From: Tillus elongatus
Taxonomy: Eukaryota; Arthropoda; Insecta; Coleoptera; Cleridae
Length of the DNA: 64,000 bases
Assembly (NCBI GenBank): GCA_964006375.1
Contig: OZ023262.1
Coordinates: 200,470,778 to 200,534,777 of the forward strand
Direction: 5' to 3'
Position 1 is the first letter of the stretch. The number at the start of each line of letters is the position of its first letter. Both the position numbers and the translations under genes were made by a program. Below, piece by piece: positions 12,121-24,958 of this stretch. The notes under the pieces are model-generated. The model ran no database searches. It was not told the DNA's origin and worked only from the letters and a program-made list of their open reading frames with translations.

Positions 12121-13080
12121 AATAAAGCCTGAAAGACATGCGTTGAAACGACTTAGTGGTTAAAGTCTAATGTCTGACAGACAGAGTAGTTAACTCTCAC
12201 GCGTAGATTGATTTATACGACAGGTATAAACCATATATCAACGGTAACGAAACAAAATAAATAACAGGCATAAAGCATACTACCCCAACCAATAATAGTG
12301 AAATCTCGGCCACAAATATCGCAAATGACAGACGACATGAAATTACCAATGAAATACCTAATTGTTATTTAATTGGGGAATTCAATCACTTTTTAAAACA
12401 CACTATATTTGTAGCTTGATAAACGGATGAAGACAATTTTAGACTGAAAGTGTAGCGTAATATAGTGGGAATGTAAACAGAAGCAAGTCAAGTCTATAAA
12501 AAGCTTTTAAAATAGTTTATTTTTTATTTTTAAAGTTAAACATAATACGTCATATAAGATAGAAACAGTCATTGAATGTGTTTGAATGACAATTCTACTC
12601 ATTCTGTAATTAATTGTTACCTATACTTTTAATAATAATACATCCTGGGCATGAAGCTCGTGCCCAGTATCATGTAAACAAAACGTTAGTTAACTTATGC
12701 TTGGATAGCTAAGTGGTATCTGGTTTGTTTTCTACGCATAAGGTAGCGTGATTGATTGCGCCTAGATGAATTTATGGTTTTTCTTTTGTTTTATTCTGAC
12801 ATCTTGAGGGGTAATAATGTACAGATTTCATTGGTTTGAACAAGATCTCATTTTTGTTGATGACGCCTGGATAAGTTTGTTACCTTTGAGTCTGAAATTG
12901 TCAGCAGACATTTTGTTATTGTTGATATTTAAAAAACCGGTTTGATTAGGTTGACTAAAACTAAATCATTCAGGCTATTAGATAGGAAAAATAACTGCTA
13001 CGTTTATAATTTGCATATACTTTTCTAAATATGAATAAAGTTTCCTTTTGGAAAGCTTTTGCAACTTTAATGAGATTTGT
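12121..13080. other. No gene; weak tRNA-like heads
   Basis: AT-rich. Two segments (about 12,133-12,200 and 12,693-12,790) faintly resemble SINE heads with an A-box-like TAGCTAAGTGGT. Their B-boxes are poor, so I do not call them as SINEs. Confidence 0.4.
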
Positions 13081-13082
13081 AA

Positions 13083-13560
13083 TATGAGTTTCTTTTAAAG
13101 AAATTCACACTATCTATAGATTTAACAAAATTCAATTTTTAGCTTCATAGAAAATTGAGTTTTGGGCATTTTTCTCAAAGGGAGTTAGAACACAAGATAT
13201 ATTTTTTTAATAATAGAGAGATATCGATGGTAACATTTTGAAAAGAATTCTTCAAATCTGGGCATACTAGGACCTCTAAAATCGAACAGGTCTGTGTAAG
13301 TTTAAAGTATTAATTTTAGTAACATGCCGTATAATAATAGTGTACAATTGTTATGAAAATTCACTACTGTAACGCACTTGCTGCGTCCCGAAATTTTTAT
13401 AATATTAATTTGCGAACTAAATTTGGTTGTTATAGGTTTGCTATTTTCGGAGATACAATTTTTTTCCGCAAAAAACTCAAAATTTTCCAGGAAAAACTGG
13501 TGCAATTTTCCTGGGTAACGAAGTAATATAAGCCACTGGCAGGAGAACGCACACATTCTG
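13083..13560. repeat. Rearranged family A fragments
   Basis: Contains the AGAGAGATATCGATGGTAA head block (about 13,203) and a terminal motif CTGTAACGCACTTGCTGCGT (about 13,367). Body-like sequence in the opposite sense lies to 13,560. There is no (TA)n here. Confidence 0.55.
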
Positions 13561-14388
13561 TGCTGAAATTAAATTAAGGGTTGAATGTGCAGGGGTATAA
13601 TATGGGTGACAGAACTTTCGATTGTTTTTTGCTAGAACGGTGTAAAAGGTCTCAAAACATATAGAAAACTTGATTCTGGAACGAGAATTTTTTTATCTGT
13701 CACTAGATTGGTCTGTCGGCCTGTACGTCTGTCTGTTAGTAGGCGCAATAGCTTTCCAACGAATCCAGATATTAACTTCAAATTTGGTATCCAGTTAGCA
13801 CCCGACAAAGTAACGCTTCAAATTGTTTTTGGGTAAGATCGCTTCATGGGGTAGGGGATAAATGAGAGTAGATTTCGTAAAAATTGGCATTTTATCGTTA
13901 AAACTCGATCAATATAACGTTTCAGACGTTTATAAATATTTTCTTTGCGGTCCAGTCATGAATCCTAAACTTAATTTATGAGAACGTTTTTCTGGGAGAG
14001 TAGATCATCACAGCTATGTGGAAGTTATGATTCAATTGACAGCATTATTTTTATCATATCAGACAGTCACGGCCTAGTTACTATTTCGTTTATTTTCGTT
14101 TTTTTCCATGTTAAGAAAAATAAAATGTCGTTACTAATATTAATCCTTGACTGTCGTGGTTCATAAACGTACAAGATTGAATTTTTGTAAATTACCATTA
14201 AAACCAGAATTATAGATTATAAACCCGCATAAATATTCAGATTTATGGAATACCTACATGGTTTCTTAAATATTTAAGAAGGAAGAAATATCCCGTTTTC
14301 GTTTTTTTGTCTACATCCAGCGACCTGTAAACATATTTTTGAATCTTAAAAACTTCTCAAATGTTATGCTAATTGTACCACTTTTGCC

Positions 14389-14393
<5 letters not shown>
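13561..14393. other. No gene seen
   Basis: AT-rich with a short CTGTCGGCCTGTACGTCTGT-type block near 13,715 that is common beside dispersed repeats. There is no coding support. Confidence 0.5.

Positions 14394-14458
<65 letters not shown>
14394..14458. repeat. (TA)n tract
   Basis: About 32 TA units. Confidence 0.95.
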
Positions 14459-14462
<4 letters not shown>

Positions 14463-14703
14463 GTAATTAATTATTTAATTTGTTGATATTAACTGTAAAA
14501 TATGGTATACAAAAAAGCTGAGCTTGTGCTTGTATACAATAATACAATTTAGATTATATACTAGTGCAAAGTCCAAATATTTGTAAATGTCAAAATGTCA
14601 TTTCGTACTACCAAATCCTCAATTTGATTAGAAATTCAATACGCAACTTGTTTTTCTAGTCTTTAAAACATCTATAATGGCGCAGTAGTTACCATTACAG
14701 AGG

Positions 14704-14707
<4 letters not shown>

Positions 14708-14789
<82 letters not shown>
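14708..14789. repeat. (TA)n tract
   Basis: About 41 TA units ending at the first satellite unit. Confidence 0.95.
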
Positions 14790-14792
<3 letters not shown>

Positions 14793-16570
14793 CAGGAGAA
14801 ACAGAGCGGTTTTGTCTTTCTTATGACTCCTCAATATGCCATACCTGCGCTCCAACCAGTTGGCGTTGAGGAAGGCATTTTTTCCCTCAGGGCTCGTCCG
14901 CGACTTCGCCGCCCCGAAAGTACTGTAGCCTTTGGCTTATTGTGCATGCCCTTAGTCTTTTTACTCCACCCATTCCGAAATCACTGTGCCTTAAACTATT
15001 CTGCACAGGGATTTGTAGGGTGAAGTTTTATATTGCTATGTCTTCGGTCTAGACTGATCGTAGATCAGTTGTCTTTTGCGGTCCCGAACTTTACACTCGC
15101 ACAAGATGTGCTCGGCAGATTCATCCCCCTCGCCGCAGAGTGTGCGTGCGAGGTCCCCCTCGAACCGCCCCATTTTATGCAGGTTTTTCTTGACGGCCAT
15201 GTGTCCCGTCAAGAGGCCTGTTATGTCTCTGAGCTGTCCTCTGCTAAGATTTAGTAGCACCACAGCTCTCTTTGAACTGAGTTGGTCAATTACTGACTTC
15301 CCGTGTCTGAGCCCTGGACAGTCTGCCCAGTACACCTTGTGTTTGTTTCTGACCTAGAACTGAATGACTCCCCTGGCCGTGCTGTTTGTCACGCCCAGAA
15401 CCGGTTCTGGTCTCATAAATGATTCTGCTGACCCCCTATTCGCGAGGCTTTCAGCTTCTTCATTGCCTTTGATCGCCGAGTGACCAGGCACACAGATGAG
15501 CAGATGAGGGTGACCTCATTCTGCCCAGCCAAGATGCTCGTCTCGACTCGGCACTCACTCACTAGCTAGGAGTTTACCCGTGGGCTACTTAGGGCCTTAA
15601 GGGCTTCCTGGCTGTCTGTGGCTATGAGGATCCGCTTGTTGGTGTAGCCCCTCCTCTTGTTCTCCCGCACACAGTGCAGGATGGCGTACATTTCGGCCTG
15701 AAAGACCGTTGCGTGGGCTCCGAGGGAAATACTATGACTTACCCTCGGTCCTCGGACCAAGGCAGGCATTGCATAATATGAAATCAAGAATAGTACAAAA
15801 CTCTGTATCTGGTGTTGTGACAGTTGTAGGCTTTGACAGTAGGTTTCATGTACACATAGTACAGCAAGAAGGGAGCTGTGGAAAGAAACTATCGAGCGCG
15901 AACAACTAGTCCCCTGGCTGATACCATGACGAGCATTGAACTATATCACTGTCTAGCCACCATTAATTCAGTTCTATCGGCACTTGCGGTAAGATGTATA
16001 GAAGGAGAGACAGGCCGGTTTCGCTCTTTTTTAAACTCCTCAATATGCCATACCTAAGTTTCAACAAGATGGCCTTGAGGCAGGCATTGCCATAATATGC
16101 AATGGAGAATGGTGCAAAACGCCTTCTCTGATGTGACAGTTCTACGCTTCCACAGTAGCTTCCACGTACACATAATACAGCAATAAGGAAGCTGTGGGAA
16201 AAAACTAGCGTGCGAAACAACTAGTCCCCTGGCTAGTACCACGACGGACAATGAATTGCATCACTCGCCAGCCACAATCACTTCAGTCTAGCCGGGACTT
16301 GCGGTAAGTTTACAGCAGGAGACACAGGCCGGTTTCGTTCTTCTTGAAACTCCTTATATGCCATACCTGTGTTCCAACAAGTCGGTATTAAGACAGGCAT
16401 TGTCATAATATGCGATGGAGAATAGCGCAAAGCACCATATCTGGTGATGGTGGCTTGCCATTGATGCAATTCAATGCCCATCATGGTATTAGCCTGGGAA
16501 GTAGTTGTTTTCGAACGCTAGTTTTTTCCCACAGCTTCCTTCTTTCTGTACTGTGTAAAACTACTGTGGA
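14790..16570. repeat. Tandem satellite, unit about 310-316 bp
   Basis: The block CTCCTCAATATGCCATACCT recurs near 14,827 and 16,033, and in variant form near 16,349. Each is followed by a CAACAAG/CCAACCAG and GGCAGGCATTG block. Each unit also shares GGCCGGTTTCG and a CCCCTGGCT-containing block. The first unit is split by a LINE insertion. A single diverged unit lies at 22,790-22,990. Confidence 0.75.
14876..15757 (-). pseudogene. Truncated LINE: RNase H and C-terminal domain
   Basis: On the minus strand, 15,787-15,566 encodes part of an RNase H domain (FQAEMYAILHCV, ATDSQEALKAL). A frame-broken VxGHSAIKGNEEA-like stretch follows at about 15,550-15,440. 15,335-15,036 encodes a C-terminal domain (LSRGQLRDITGLLTGH, then a CGEGDESAEHILC zinc-ribbon-like block). 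The order RNase H, WVPGH, LTGH and Cys block is that of I/R1/LOA- or Jockey-type LINEs. The 3' end is an A-run at 14,877 inside the satellite, with a possible AAGGCA duplication at both ends. It is 5'-truncated, frameshifted and inactive. Confidence 0.75.
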
Positions 16571-16682
16571 AGCTTTGAACTTTCACGACACAAGCAAATT
16601 CTGGACGCGGTTGAACCCTATTACAAGTATTTCTCAGGCTTATGACCGCGAAAACTGTCCTGAACTACACATACACACACAA

Positions 16683-16823
<141 letters not shown>

Positions 16824-17164
16824 CAGCTGCCGGTCGTGCAGATAATAACCTCACAAATTTGCTGTTTCGATTCAAATTTTAAAAATTTAAGAAGCCGGCA
16901 GTATACGGATGATTATATATACCTCAGTCAATATAAGTAAATTGATCTAATGACCTTGTAATTTATGTCCGATTATAACAATATTTTCAAAGAAAAAAAT
17001 TACTAAGGCTTGTGTCTTACTATAATTGGAGAAGCGATCTGCTGTATATAAGAACAAAATATTTACAACAACGGAACCATGTAACCGAACTGGCGACATC
17101 AGAATATATCCAACAAATATTACTTAGATTCAACAATTGTTTTTACTCTTACTTTGTGAAACAG

Positions 17165-17300
17165 TTCCATAATAAACACAGACGTAGAGTCTATTTCTCT
17201 GGATTCACTAATATTCTTACGCGCTGGCTACGTCTTTCATTTATAGAGAAGAATATTAGTGAAGCCAGAGAAATAGTCTCCACGTCTGTATTAAGTCTTA
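17165..17300. repeat. Inverted PLE pseudo-LTR fragment
   Basis: Two inverted arms (about 17,185-17,225 and 17,243-17,290) share TTCACTAATATTCTT and TATTTCTCTGG. They resemble the intact PLE pseudo-LTR near 63,800 (CTCTGGCTTCACT; GCGCTGGCTACGTC). A related fragment is at about 52,843-52,885. Confidence 0.5.
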
Positions 17301-17870
17301 CTTAGGACTTCGCTAACATAAGTAACATTTGTTTTCAAACAATGTATTTGTTAACAGAATGCTCTCTTACATTATAAATTGACGTAAAACTATTGCTTTT
17401 ACACCCTTGTAAGGAATACAAAATAAATGACAGCGAGACAGGTGTCTTTCTGTTTAAAAAGTAATTAATATTACACATTGTAAAATTGTTGCAGTATTAG
17501 GCGTAAAATTAATCTGTCATGCTTTTGGTGTGGCAACTCATGCAAATAGATATTAAATTACATAGTAATTTGGTTTGTAATTAATTTTGATTTCATTTTA
17601 TTATTAACTTAAATATCTGTGGTATTTCATGTAAGACGACATTATTTGTCACTCTTTTTTCCCCGACTCTCTAACAGTATGCACAACTTGTTTTCTGAAT
17701 GCATGTAAAAATAAATCACCCATTCCTATTCAAGCTTCTACGAAACTGGTAAATAAGGATTTTCTTTTGGCAGGTAATACTGAAGATAAGTGGTAAAGAT
17801 AAATTCTTGTCACTAACGAAGATAAATAAAGATACTGCTATTACTACCACTACTACTACCACCACTACTA
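17301..17870. other. No gene seen
   Basis: AT-rich, only short incidental frames. Confidence 0.55.
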
Positions 17871-17879
17871 CCAGTCACG

Positions 17880-20180
17880 TCCGGAGACACTCGCAGCACA
17901 GATAAGGGGATGGCTGGAGGACTATTTAGCCAGCGACCATCAGTATATACAATTCCAAATAGGAAGCAGCACACCCGGTCAAGAGGCTTTCTCCTCCACG
18001 TTGAAACGTGGAAAGACTGGTTAGGGATCCCATCGACGCCCTGAGTCACATGGGCAAAGGGGCTCTACAAAAAAATTAAGCGAAGGGAACCAGGAAGAGC
18101 CATTGCGGTGATACTGGTGACACCGACGATAGGGCTACTGGCCAGGGAATGTGAGGCCTCCATGCTTAAGAAAAGGGCAATGCGGGACCGCCGCCCTGCC
18201 TACTGGTGGAACCAGGAAATCGCTGACCTTAGGAAGAACTGCTTTCGACACAGGAGGATGGCTCAACGAGCTGGACGAGCCTCTACGGACCTCCTGATAA
18301 AAGCGGAGCATTACAGGCAAGCAAGAAGAGCTCTAAAAAGAGCACTCTGGAGAATCAAAAGCGCAGAAATGGAAAGAACCATGTGAGGACATTAAAAGTG
18401 ACTCCTGGGGGCTGGGGTACAAAGTTGTGCTCCAAAAGGTCAGGGGGAGGGACCCCACCTCGAATATGCCCGCAGAGGTCGAATAAAAGATAGTGGAAGA
18501 ACTTTTCTCCACCCACACCATAGAGGATTGAGCAGCTGTGGAGTTGCCAGCACAAGACATACTTCTCTTCACCAGAGATGAGCTCATGCGCGCCGCGAAT
18601 TCCATGCGGAATAAAATGGCCCCTGGCCTAGAGAGGATACTGGAAGAAATACTGAAGATAGTAACGCAGTCACAGCCGGAAGTACTGCTGGACATGTACA
18701 ACGCATGCCTAACAGAAGGCATATTTCCGGCACAATGGAAAGTTGCGAATCTCGCGTTCATCGCGAAAGGGAAAGGTGACCCCAGTATGACATTAACTCA
18801 TAGGTCATTATGAATGTTTTACGAGAAGATACTGAAGCGCAGAACTCTAGAGCCAGTTGCAGAGGTCGGAGGATTTCCTCCAAGAGACTACGGCTTCACC
18901 ACGGGAAAATCGACGGTTGACGCGGTGAAAGAGGGGGCAGTGACGCCTGCGAGGGCAGTGTAGATGGGTAACCACCGGTCCAGAGAATTGCATGTATGAC
19001 CGTGAACCTGGATGTAAAAAATTACTTTAACTCGGCCAGATGGAAGAACATACTAGATGCTCTTAGGAAGTTACTTGTTCCGGAATATCTATACCGGTGG
19101 TTGATGTTCGAGACACGAGAGGGAATGAAGAAGAAGATAACTACCTCGGGAGCAGCGCAAGGATCAGTTTTGGCCACGGACCTGTGGAACTTCAACTACG
19201 ACGGGATCCTGCGCATGGAGATGCCGAGCGGCGACTTCCTGGTAGGGTACGCTTATGACTTGGTCGCGGTGATTACTGCACGCACGGTGGAGCATCTCCA
19301 GATGAAGCTGAGACAGATGATTCGCCTCATATTGAAGTGGATGGAGCTCCGGTGCTTGTCTCTGGCTGTCCAGAAGAAGGAGATTGTACTCCTGATGTCC
19401 ATAGAGAGAGTCATTCTTATTAATGTGGATGGACAGATCATCGAAACGTCCAAAGCAATAAAGTATCTGGGAGTGATGCTCGACGAAAAGCTTTGTTTTT
19501 CGGCGCACTTATGTAAAGCGGTGGACAAGGCAGCGGCCGTCGTAAAAAGTTGGGTGGACTGATGGCCAACGTTGGGGGTCCGTCCCCTTCCAAGAGAAAA
19601 CTGTTGATGAGAACGGCTGACGCTATTGTGCTGTACGGAGCAAAGGTCTGGGCCACGGCGTTGAAGTTCCAGAAATACCGATTGAGGATGGAAGCGGCGC
19701 AGGTTGTTGCAGGAGTAGTCTCGATAGACCTGCAGGCTGAGAGACGCCGAGATATCAACCTGCGGAAAAGCGAGAATACAATGCAGACCGTAAAGATGAA
19801 CGGGAAGAAACCTGACGAAAAGGGCAGGCTAGATGGGACACCTAAACCCGAGGGCGATAGACGGCCTGACTAATAGTCAATGTGAAGGACTGAGTGGAGA
19901 AGAAGCACGGTGAGGTAGGCTATTATTTGAGACAGTTTCTCACCGGACATGGGTACTTCCGGTCCTACCTAGTAAAGATCATAAAGTCAAGCTATTCCTA
20001 GTGTAAGTAATGCAAAATCGAAGAAGACAATGCGCACGAAACGTTCTTTGTATGTTCTCGATGGAAACACCTCCGAAGCGACCTGGTTAGCGAAGTAGGA
20101 GTTTTCACCCCCGAAACTATCATAATTAAAATTTTAACAAAAGGGAGAGCTGAAATGCCATCGCCAACTTTGTCATCACT
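17880..20180 (+). pseudogene. R1-like non-LTR retrotransposon, 5'-truncated and dead
   Basis: 17,880-18,020 encodes the end of an endonuclease domain (SDHQYIQFQIG). 18,108-18,386 encodes a linker (RRPAYWWNQEIADLRKNCF). 18,538-18,813 starts the reverse transcriptase. 18,996-19,562 carries its palm (NLDVKNYFN, GAAQGSVL). 19,550-19,760 continues in another frame (SILLYG-like IVLYGAKVWA), and a Cys/His block with LTGHGYFRSYL and EDNAHETFFVCSRW lies at about 19,925-20,080. The catalytic YADD box reads YAYD at 19,248-19,259, replacing a metal-binding Asp. At least three frameshifts and several stops are present. The layout fits the R1 clade, and reverse transcription is impossible here. Confidence 0.8.
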
Positions 20181-20670
20181 GTTGCAGTGGTGTTTTTTTG
20201 AGGCACCAAAGTGCATTTACTGGACTTCTGAAGAATATTTGAGAACATACATAATAAATTACACAGTGTTAATACCATTATTGACTTATTCATCCTCTTT
20301 ATTATCCTGTTTCTAATTTTGCTTACCCTTTTCTGCGATGTATTTTCCCATTGGAAAAATTCGACTGCTGTATTCTGGAAAACGCTTACATCCAATTTAG
20401 TATCACTGCCCAGTGCATTAGAAGATTTTTTTGTATCTACTTTACATGTTCGAGCTCGCGAAATTGGTTTCCAATTTTACTAATTGTCCTTGGGATAAAG
20501 GCGGCAGATCGGGAACATTTTCTTAAAATAGGCAAGGACCTTCGATGTGTGATCGTGTTTTATCTCTGTAATCAATCATCTGTGGAAATCTTATTTTATG
20601 AATTTCGGTTAAATAAACTATGTATCTGAATTGCAGTTAACAACTGACAGCTACTGTCATGCAGTTACAA
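20181..20670. other. No gene seen
   Basis: AT-rich flank of the R1-like relic; no conserved coding. Confidence 0.5.
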
Positions 20671-20674
20671 TCAG

Positions 20675-20890
20675 CAGCCTCGCTGGTCTAGGGATAAAAA
20701 CGTGTGCCTCTGAACCGAAGGGTTCTGGGTTAGAATCCCAGTGTTTCCCTTTCACTTTTTCAATACAAACTGTAATAAATTAGCATAAGTCGAGGTTCTG
20801 GCATTGTGTTTCAGCAAGTTGAAAATCTGCACGTTCCGCCCTTCTGAGTGGGCATCAATCCATCAATTAATTTTAGGGTGTTGTAGCGAA
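20675..20890 (+). mobile_element. tRNA-derived SINE, copy 2 (truncated)
   Basis: The same head as at 2396: GCCTCGCTGGTCTAGGGATA, a TCTGAACCGAAGGGTTCTGG block and the body block GCATTGTGTTTCAGCAAGTT. It breaks off after the CGTTCCGCCCTTCTGAGTGG segment, losing the 3' half. Confidence 0.7.
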
Positions 20891-21690
20891 GCTAGTGAAT
20901 GAGATGAACGTGTTTTATTTTTGCTGTTAATTTTTGTAATAAATTTCAAAGCAGTAGCATTTTTGAATAGAGAATAAAGAGGTCTTTCAAATGCGGTGTC
21001 ACAAGCCCCTACGTCCTATTTAAAAATTTGGGAGTTGTCACCGTCCAGCTAAGAAAGAAATGTAAAATATCTGAATTTTCATGAAACTTCGCTACCGTAA
21101 CAAACTTGCTGCGCCGGGATTTTTTGTAACACTGTTTAGCGTTGTGGCAAATCATTATGCCAACGATTTAAAATAAATACACTATACAAGTTTAACTAAG
21201 AATATGATATCTAGTCACTGTGTTCCACTTTCTTACACAATTATATGACATTAAAACAACACAATCCTAAAGAAAAATAAATTAGAAACTCGCCTCAAAG
21301 AAAATAACAAGTAATTTGTTCATTCTTTTATAAAATATTATTAGCGCCCATATAAAAACTGTGCTCTATACTATCTTCCTTTTGTTATATTGGAAGATAG
21401 TATAGTTTATACGTTATGATGAGACAGCACTCAATTTAGCATACTTGAGGCCTGGATTACAGGAGTTATCAGTTATCAATGTTATACTATTTAATAAAAT
21501 AAAATAAATAACAGTATTTTTTCCGTACACAATCAACGTGAACTTGGTAAATTCGACAGGTAAATATGTGGCGTGATCACACAAAATTCTGGATATCCAT
21601 GATTATGACATTTCTACCAGAATTTTCATACTTCTACAATATATAAAATAATAGAATGATTATCACAATATGCCAATATTTTAGGAACTG
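20891..21690. other. No gene; scattered repeat fragments
   Basis: Contains a terminal M1-like motif near 21,080-21,120 (CGCTACCGTAACAAACTTGC), a block near 20,995-21,050 shared with 49,120-49,170, and a small hairpin at about 21,377-21,402. Confidence 0.5.
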
Positions 21691-22015
21691 GATCCCGAAA
21701 ATGGCCTGATTTGGGATTTGGTGGTTGCTAGACAATATCTGGCAAAGCAGGAGGTGTTCAAGCAAGTGTACATAAAATGTATAAAGAAGCGTTAGATTTT
21801 CAATGCTCATCCCACCAACTAAATCTTGCTGTAAACGAATTTAACAAAATGCCTGACACTCGTAATACCGGGGGCAAAATGAAAGACATAAAATTTTACT
21901 CCGAGAATCAGTTTTGAGCCGAATCTTAATTCCAAATATTTCTCGCCTATGCGAGACCATGTGGTCAGAAAATACATTTTTATGGGCAAAGGCTGACAAT
22001 TTACAAAATTGTTAG
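21690..22015 (+). pseudogene. hAT-type transposase fragment
   Basis: 21,750-21,875 encodes GGVQASVHKMYKEALDF followed by CSSHQLNLAVNEFNK. This is the conserved segment around the second catalytic region of many hAT-like transposases and their TTF-finger relatives. After a stop near 21,917 the next frame gives RILIPNISRLCET followed by MWSEN, which follows it in the family. Both ends are missing and stops are present. It is a short relic, and the superfamily call is from motif memory only. Confidence 0.6.
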
Positions 22016-22284
22016 TTGGTTGTACACAGGCTTTATTTTATAACATTTTGTGTTATTTGGAGCTATCGTGACAACCTACTACCTGGTTCCGCACCGAGCT
22101 GACGACCCTGTCGTAAATCTCACAATGTCTTTCAAGGGGCATGTTGTTACAGAAATACAGGCGTTATAAATGCTTTCCTCTGAAGCCAATGGCTTCCAGT
22201 TACATGCAGCCGTACTAAATTGGACTTGGACAGGAAGCCGAGTGCCCCCTCTATATGACAGTATAGAAGTTCTTGTTCTACAGC

Positions 22285-22556
22285 GGACATAATCAGACAG
22301 ACACCTGTACTTTGGCAAAGCCAAGCCTGCACTAGAAGATCTGGAACAACTTTTATCCTCAGAAGCATCTCGCCAACATAACCCAGCTTACTTGCTAGTT
22401 ACGTTAGGCTACGTTATAAAGTGACTGGGCCATCTCTGTCTCTCCACTGTGACGTCAGATATATTTTGGAAGGGCATTTTTGAGAGTAAAAGTTGATCCG
22501 GGTTTCCTGGTGCAAGCTTGCTCTTGCCAAAGTGCAGGTACAGTGGCTTTTAGAGG
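22285..22556. repeat. Inverted repeat of unknown type
   Basis: 22,290-22,345 and 22,500-22,556 are inverted copies sharing CTTTGGCAAAG and CCTGCAC/GTGCAGG blocks. There is no coding support in the region 22,020-22,780. Confidence 0.45.
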
Positions 22557-22789
22557 ACTATTCGCAGTGGCAATTATTCTTTAACAACTCATCTGTGCTA
22601 GAATCACTGGTGGAAGCTTATCAATTCACCAACGTGAACATTGTAAAAGCCTCGCGGCACATTCAGCCACTCATTATTTTACTATGGAGCTATCAAGACG
22701 ATGCGAGGAAGTCACAGAGGAACTTATGAAGAATGTCCTGTTTCACTCCTGTTGGTACTGTTGGTACTTTCGTACTTGCGATATGAGAT

Positions 22790-22990
22790 AAAACAGGAGG
22801 CATAGACTGGTTTCGCCCTTGTTTGTACTCATCTGTTAGTTTTACCTATACTCCAAGGAGTCGGCCTTGAGACAGGTACTGCGATAATCTGTAATATGGA
22901 ATACCGTGAAGCGCTTCTAGTACTTACCTTTCCACGCAGAGAGCCATCAAAAAACCAGAGATGGCGCCTCGTCCTATTCTTCATTACATA
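22790..22990 (+). repeat. Diverged satellite unit
   Basis: Shares GGTTTCG, a GGCCTTGAGACAGG block and GATAATCTGTAATATGGAATA with the satellite at 14.8-16.6 kb. It ends in an inverted fragment near 22,975. Confidence 0.55.
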
Positions 22991-23215
22991 TTATGGCAAT
23001 GCCTGCTTTAACCCAAATAAACCTGAATTGTTGGTCAAGTTTGTGCAGAGAAAACGTGTATCATCAGCTTAATTGGCATTTTTTATAGTATCAATGTTTC
23101 ATTTGACATACTTTTGTAATTTTTTATTGTTTCTTCGATGTTATTTTAAAGGAACGGTAGGAATTTGTGGTAAGTGACATGGTATATTTTACTACATACA
23201 TGTTCTACAAAATAA

Positions 23216-24958
23216 TTATTTATGATGATAGCATTCTTTGGGATGGAAAGCAATTTTACACTTTTCGCAAACAAAATAAGAATTTTTGTGGCAAACTCCG
23301 CAGCGAGTTTGCTTATTCTGGTAAATTATCAAGTGGTCCAAGCTTTCATATCGCGAGTGGTTGTGTAAATTTTCTATTGTGTGGATGGACCTCTCTTTGT
23401 AGTTTTGCTATGATATTCTTTGCAATACTTCTCGTAAACGACAACTGATCAAGTTTATTATCATCCTTCCTGCTAAGTTGCCAAGCATTCTGACCTGTCA
23501 TGTCGATACTGTGGGCGATTAGTGGGAAGTGCCACTTTTTCCCTCGTATACGGGTTAGACTTATGTTTTGGTCAGACTTATCGACACATCCCATATTGTC
23601 GTTGTATAATTGGATCAGTTTTGGTTGATCAAGCAAAATATGTTTTTTCAACTCGTGAATATCGCTCGACTTTATTTAGGGAAAGTACAGCGAGCACACT
23701 TGAGAAAACACATGCGACAGATACTATTATATACCCGTTTCCTAATTTATAACACATTTAGCCTCTTGCACGTTTTTATGTCACTTTTGGAGCTGGCATA
23801 TCATTACATTTATCCTACTGTCCCTTATAGTATCCGTTCCTTTGATACTCATTTTTTCGAACTCCACTAACAATGAAAATAAATTAGAGAAGTTGTCGAA
23901 GAATAAGTGAGACGTCTGATTTTGGATTGCCTGAAGAACTGCAGCATATCGCAAAACTACACTTGCTCCTAATACTAAGTGCTTATATTTTTCCTCGATG
24001 ACTATGGAAGGTCTCTGGTATGGATCAAACCAGGTAATACAACTTGATTTATTTGCGCCTACCCACAGCTTGTATCCCCCAACGTATATACCTGCGATGG
24101 ATGAACTGTTTACAGCTATGACGCCCATAGTACCATCGCTTCGTCGATGCTGGAACATTCTTCAAAACTCTTTGAATTTCTTATTCAAGGCATTAAAAAT
24201 TGGTGCATTTTGGCAAATTTGTGATTATTGTCTATGGTCGCAACTGTGTATATTAGACACGATGTACTGGAATCGATCACGCGAAATAGCGTTACACAAT
24301 AGTTCATTGTGTGTATTTTCTGCATTCTCCCAATACATTTTACGACGAGAAACTCCGCTCAAAAGCCGAATGCCGATGAAGCATAACGTTTCATCCTTCG
24401 AAACAATGACGTCAAAATTTTTTTGTAATGCATATATGTTTGTGTAGTTGGCCAAGATTTCCAACACATCGTCATCAAAAAAATATCTGAACAGTTCCAC
24501 TGGGGACTTGCTGTTTGCTAAGCTACATATGTTTTGCCAATTAGGAAATTTCGTTTGTGGCATATCTTCATCCGCCCACGTAACATTTACGACCTTCCTT
24601 CGTTTTGGCACTGGTCTCACTTGATTCCTGTTATTCAGTCTGAAAGTCACTAGAGGCAACTCATCTTTACTTTCCCAGTTCTAATCATGTTTTAGAATAT
24701 CACTCGCATCGGAAATTTTATTTTTGTTATTTCTATCTATGCCCTCGTCATAGGAAAACTCTGCTTCAGCTCGGAGTTTACCTCCTGGAAAATTATTCAA
24801 TACAACCTAATCTTCCTCTCCAGAATTTTCATCAGTATCCCATCTACCATTACGAGGTGGCATTATAATAATATTATTTGGTAGTTTTGGCATCAAATCA
24901 GGGCTCTCTGCATACTCAAGCAGTTTTTCAAGAGAGACCGGCTGCTTTCTGTATCTGT
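23216..24958 (-). pseudogene. piggyBac-like transposase, decayed
   Basis: Minus-strand pieces follow piggyBac order. 24,659-24,225 encodes the N-terminal fold (SPVELFRYFFDDDVLE, FIGIRLLSG, MYWEN). 24,158-23,781 encodes the core (GYKLWVGA, YKHLVLGASVVL, HLFFDNF). 23,651-23,346 encodes YNDNMGCVDKSDQN and IRGKKWHFPLI. 23,330-23,216 encodes a C-terminal Cys-rich tail ending in TAA (CEKCKIAFHPKECYHHK). Upstream, 25,007-24,807 is an acidic N-terminal segment, and a TTTACAG acceptor-like site near 24,958 suggests an exon start. Stops and frameshifts separate all pieces, so the protein cannot be made. No TTAA-flanked TIRs were recognised. Confidence 0.8.

Noticed and set aside
12133..12790. Two further SINE heads
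   Set aside because: A-box-like matches only; B-boxes too poor and no second copy to confirm.
15900..16570. A CRISPR-like direct-repeat array
   Set aside because: Units are about 310 bp and diverged along their full length, a satellite; repeats and spacers are not distinguishable, and the genome is eukaryotic.
22079..22368. Minus-strand frames as coding sequence
   Set aside because: No recognisable motif; the segment is part of an inverted repeat of unknown origin.
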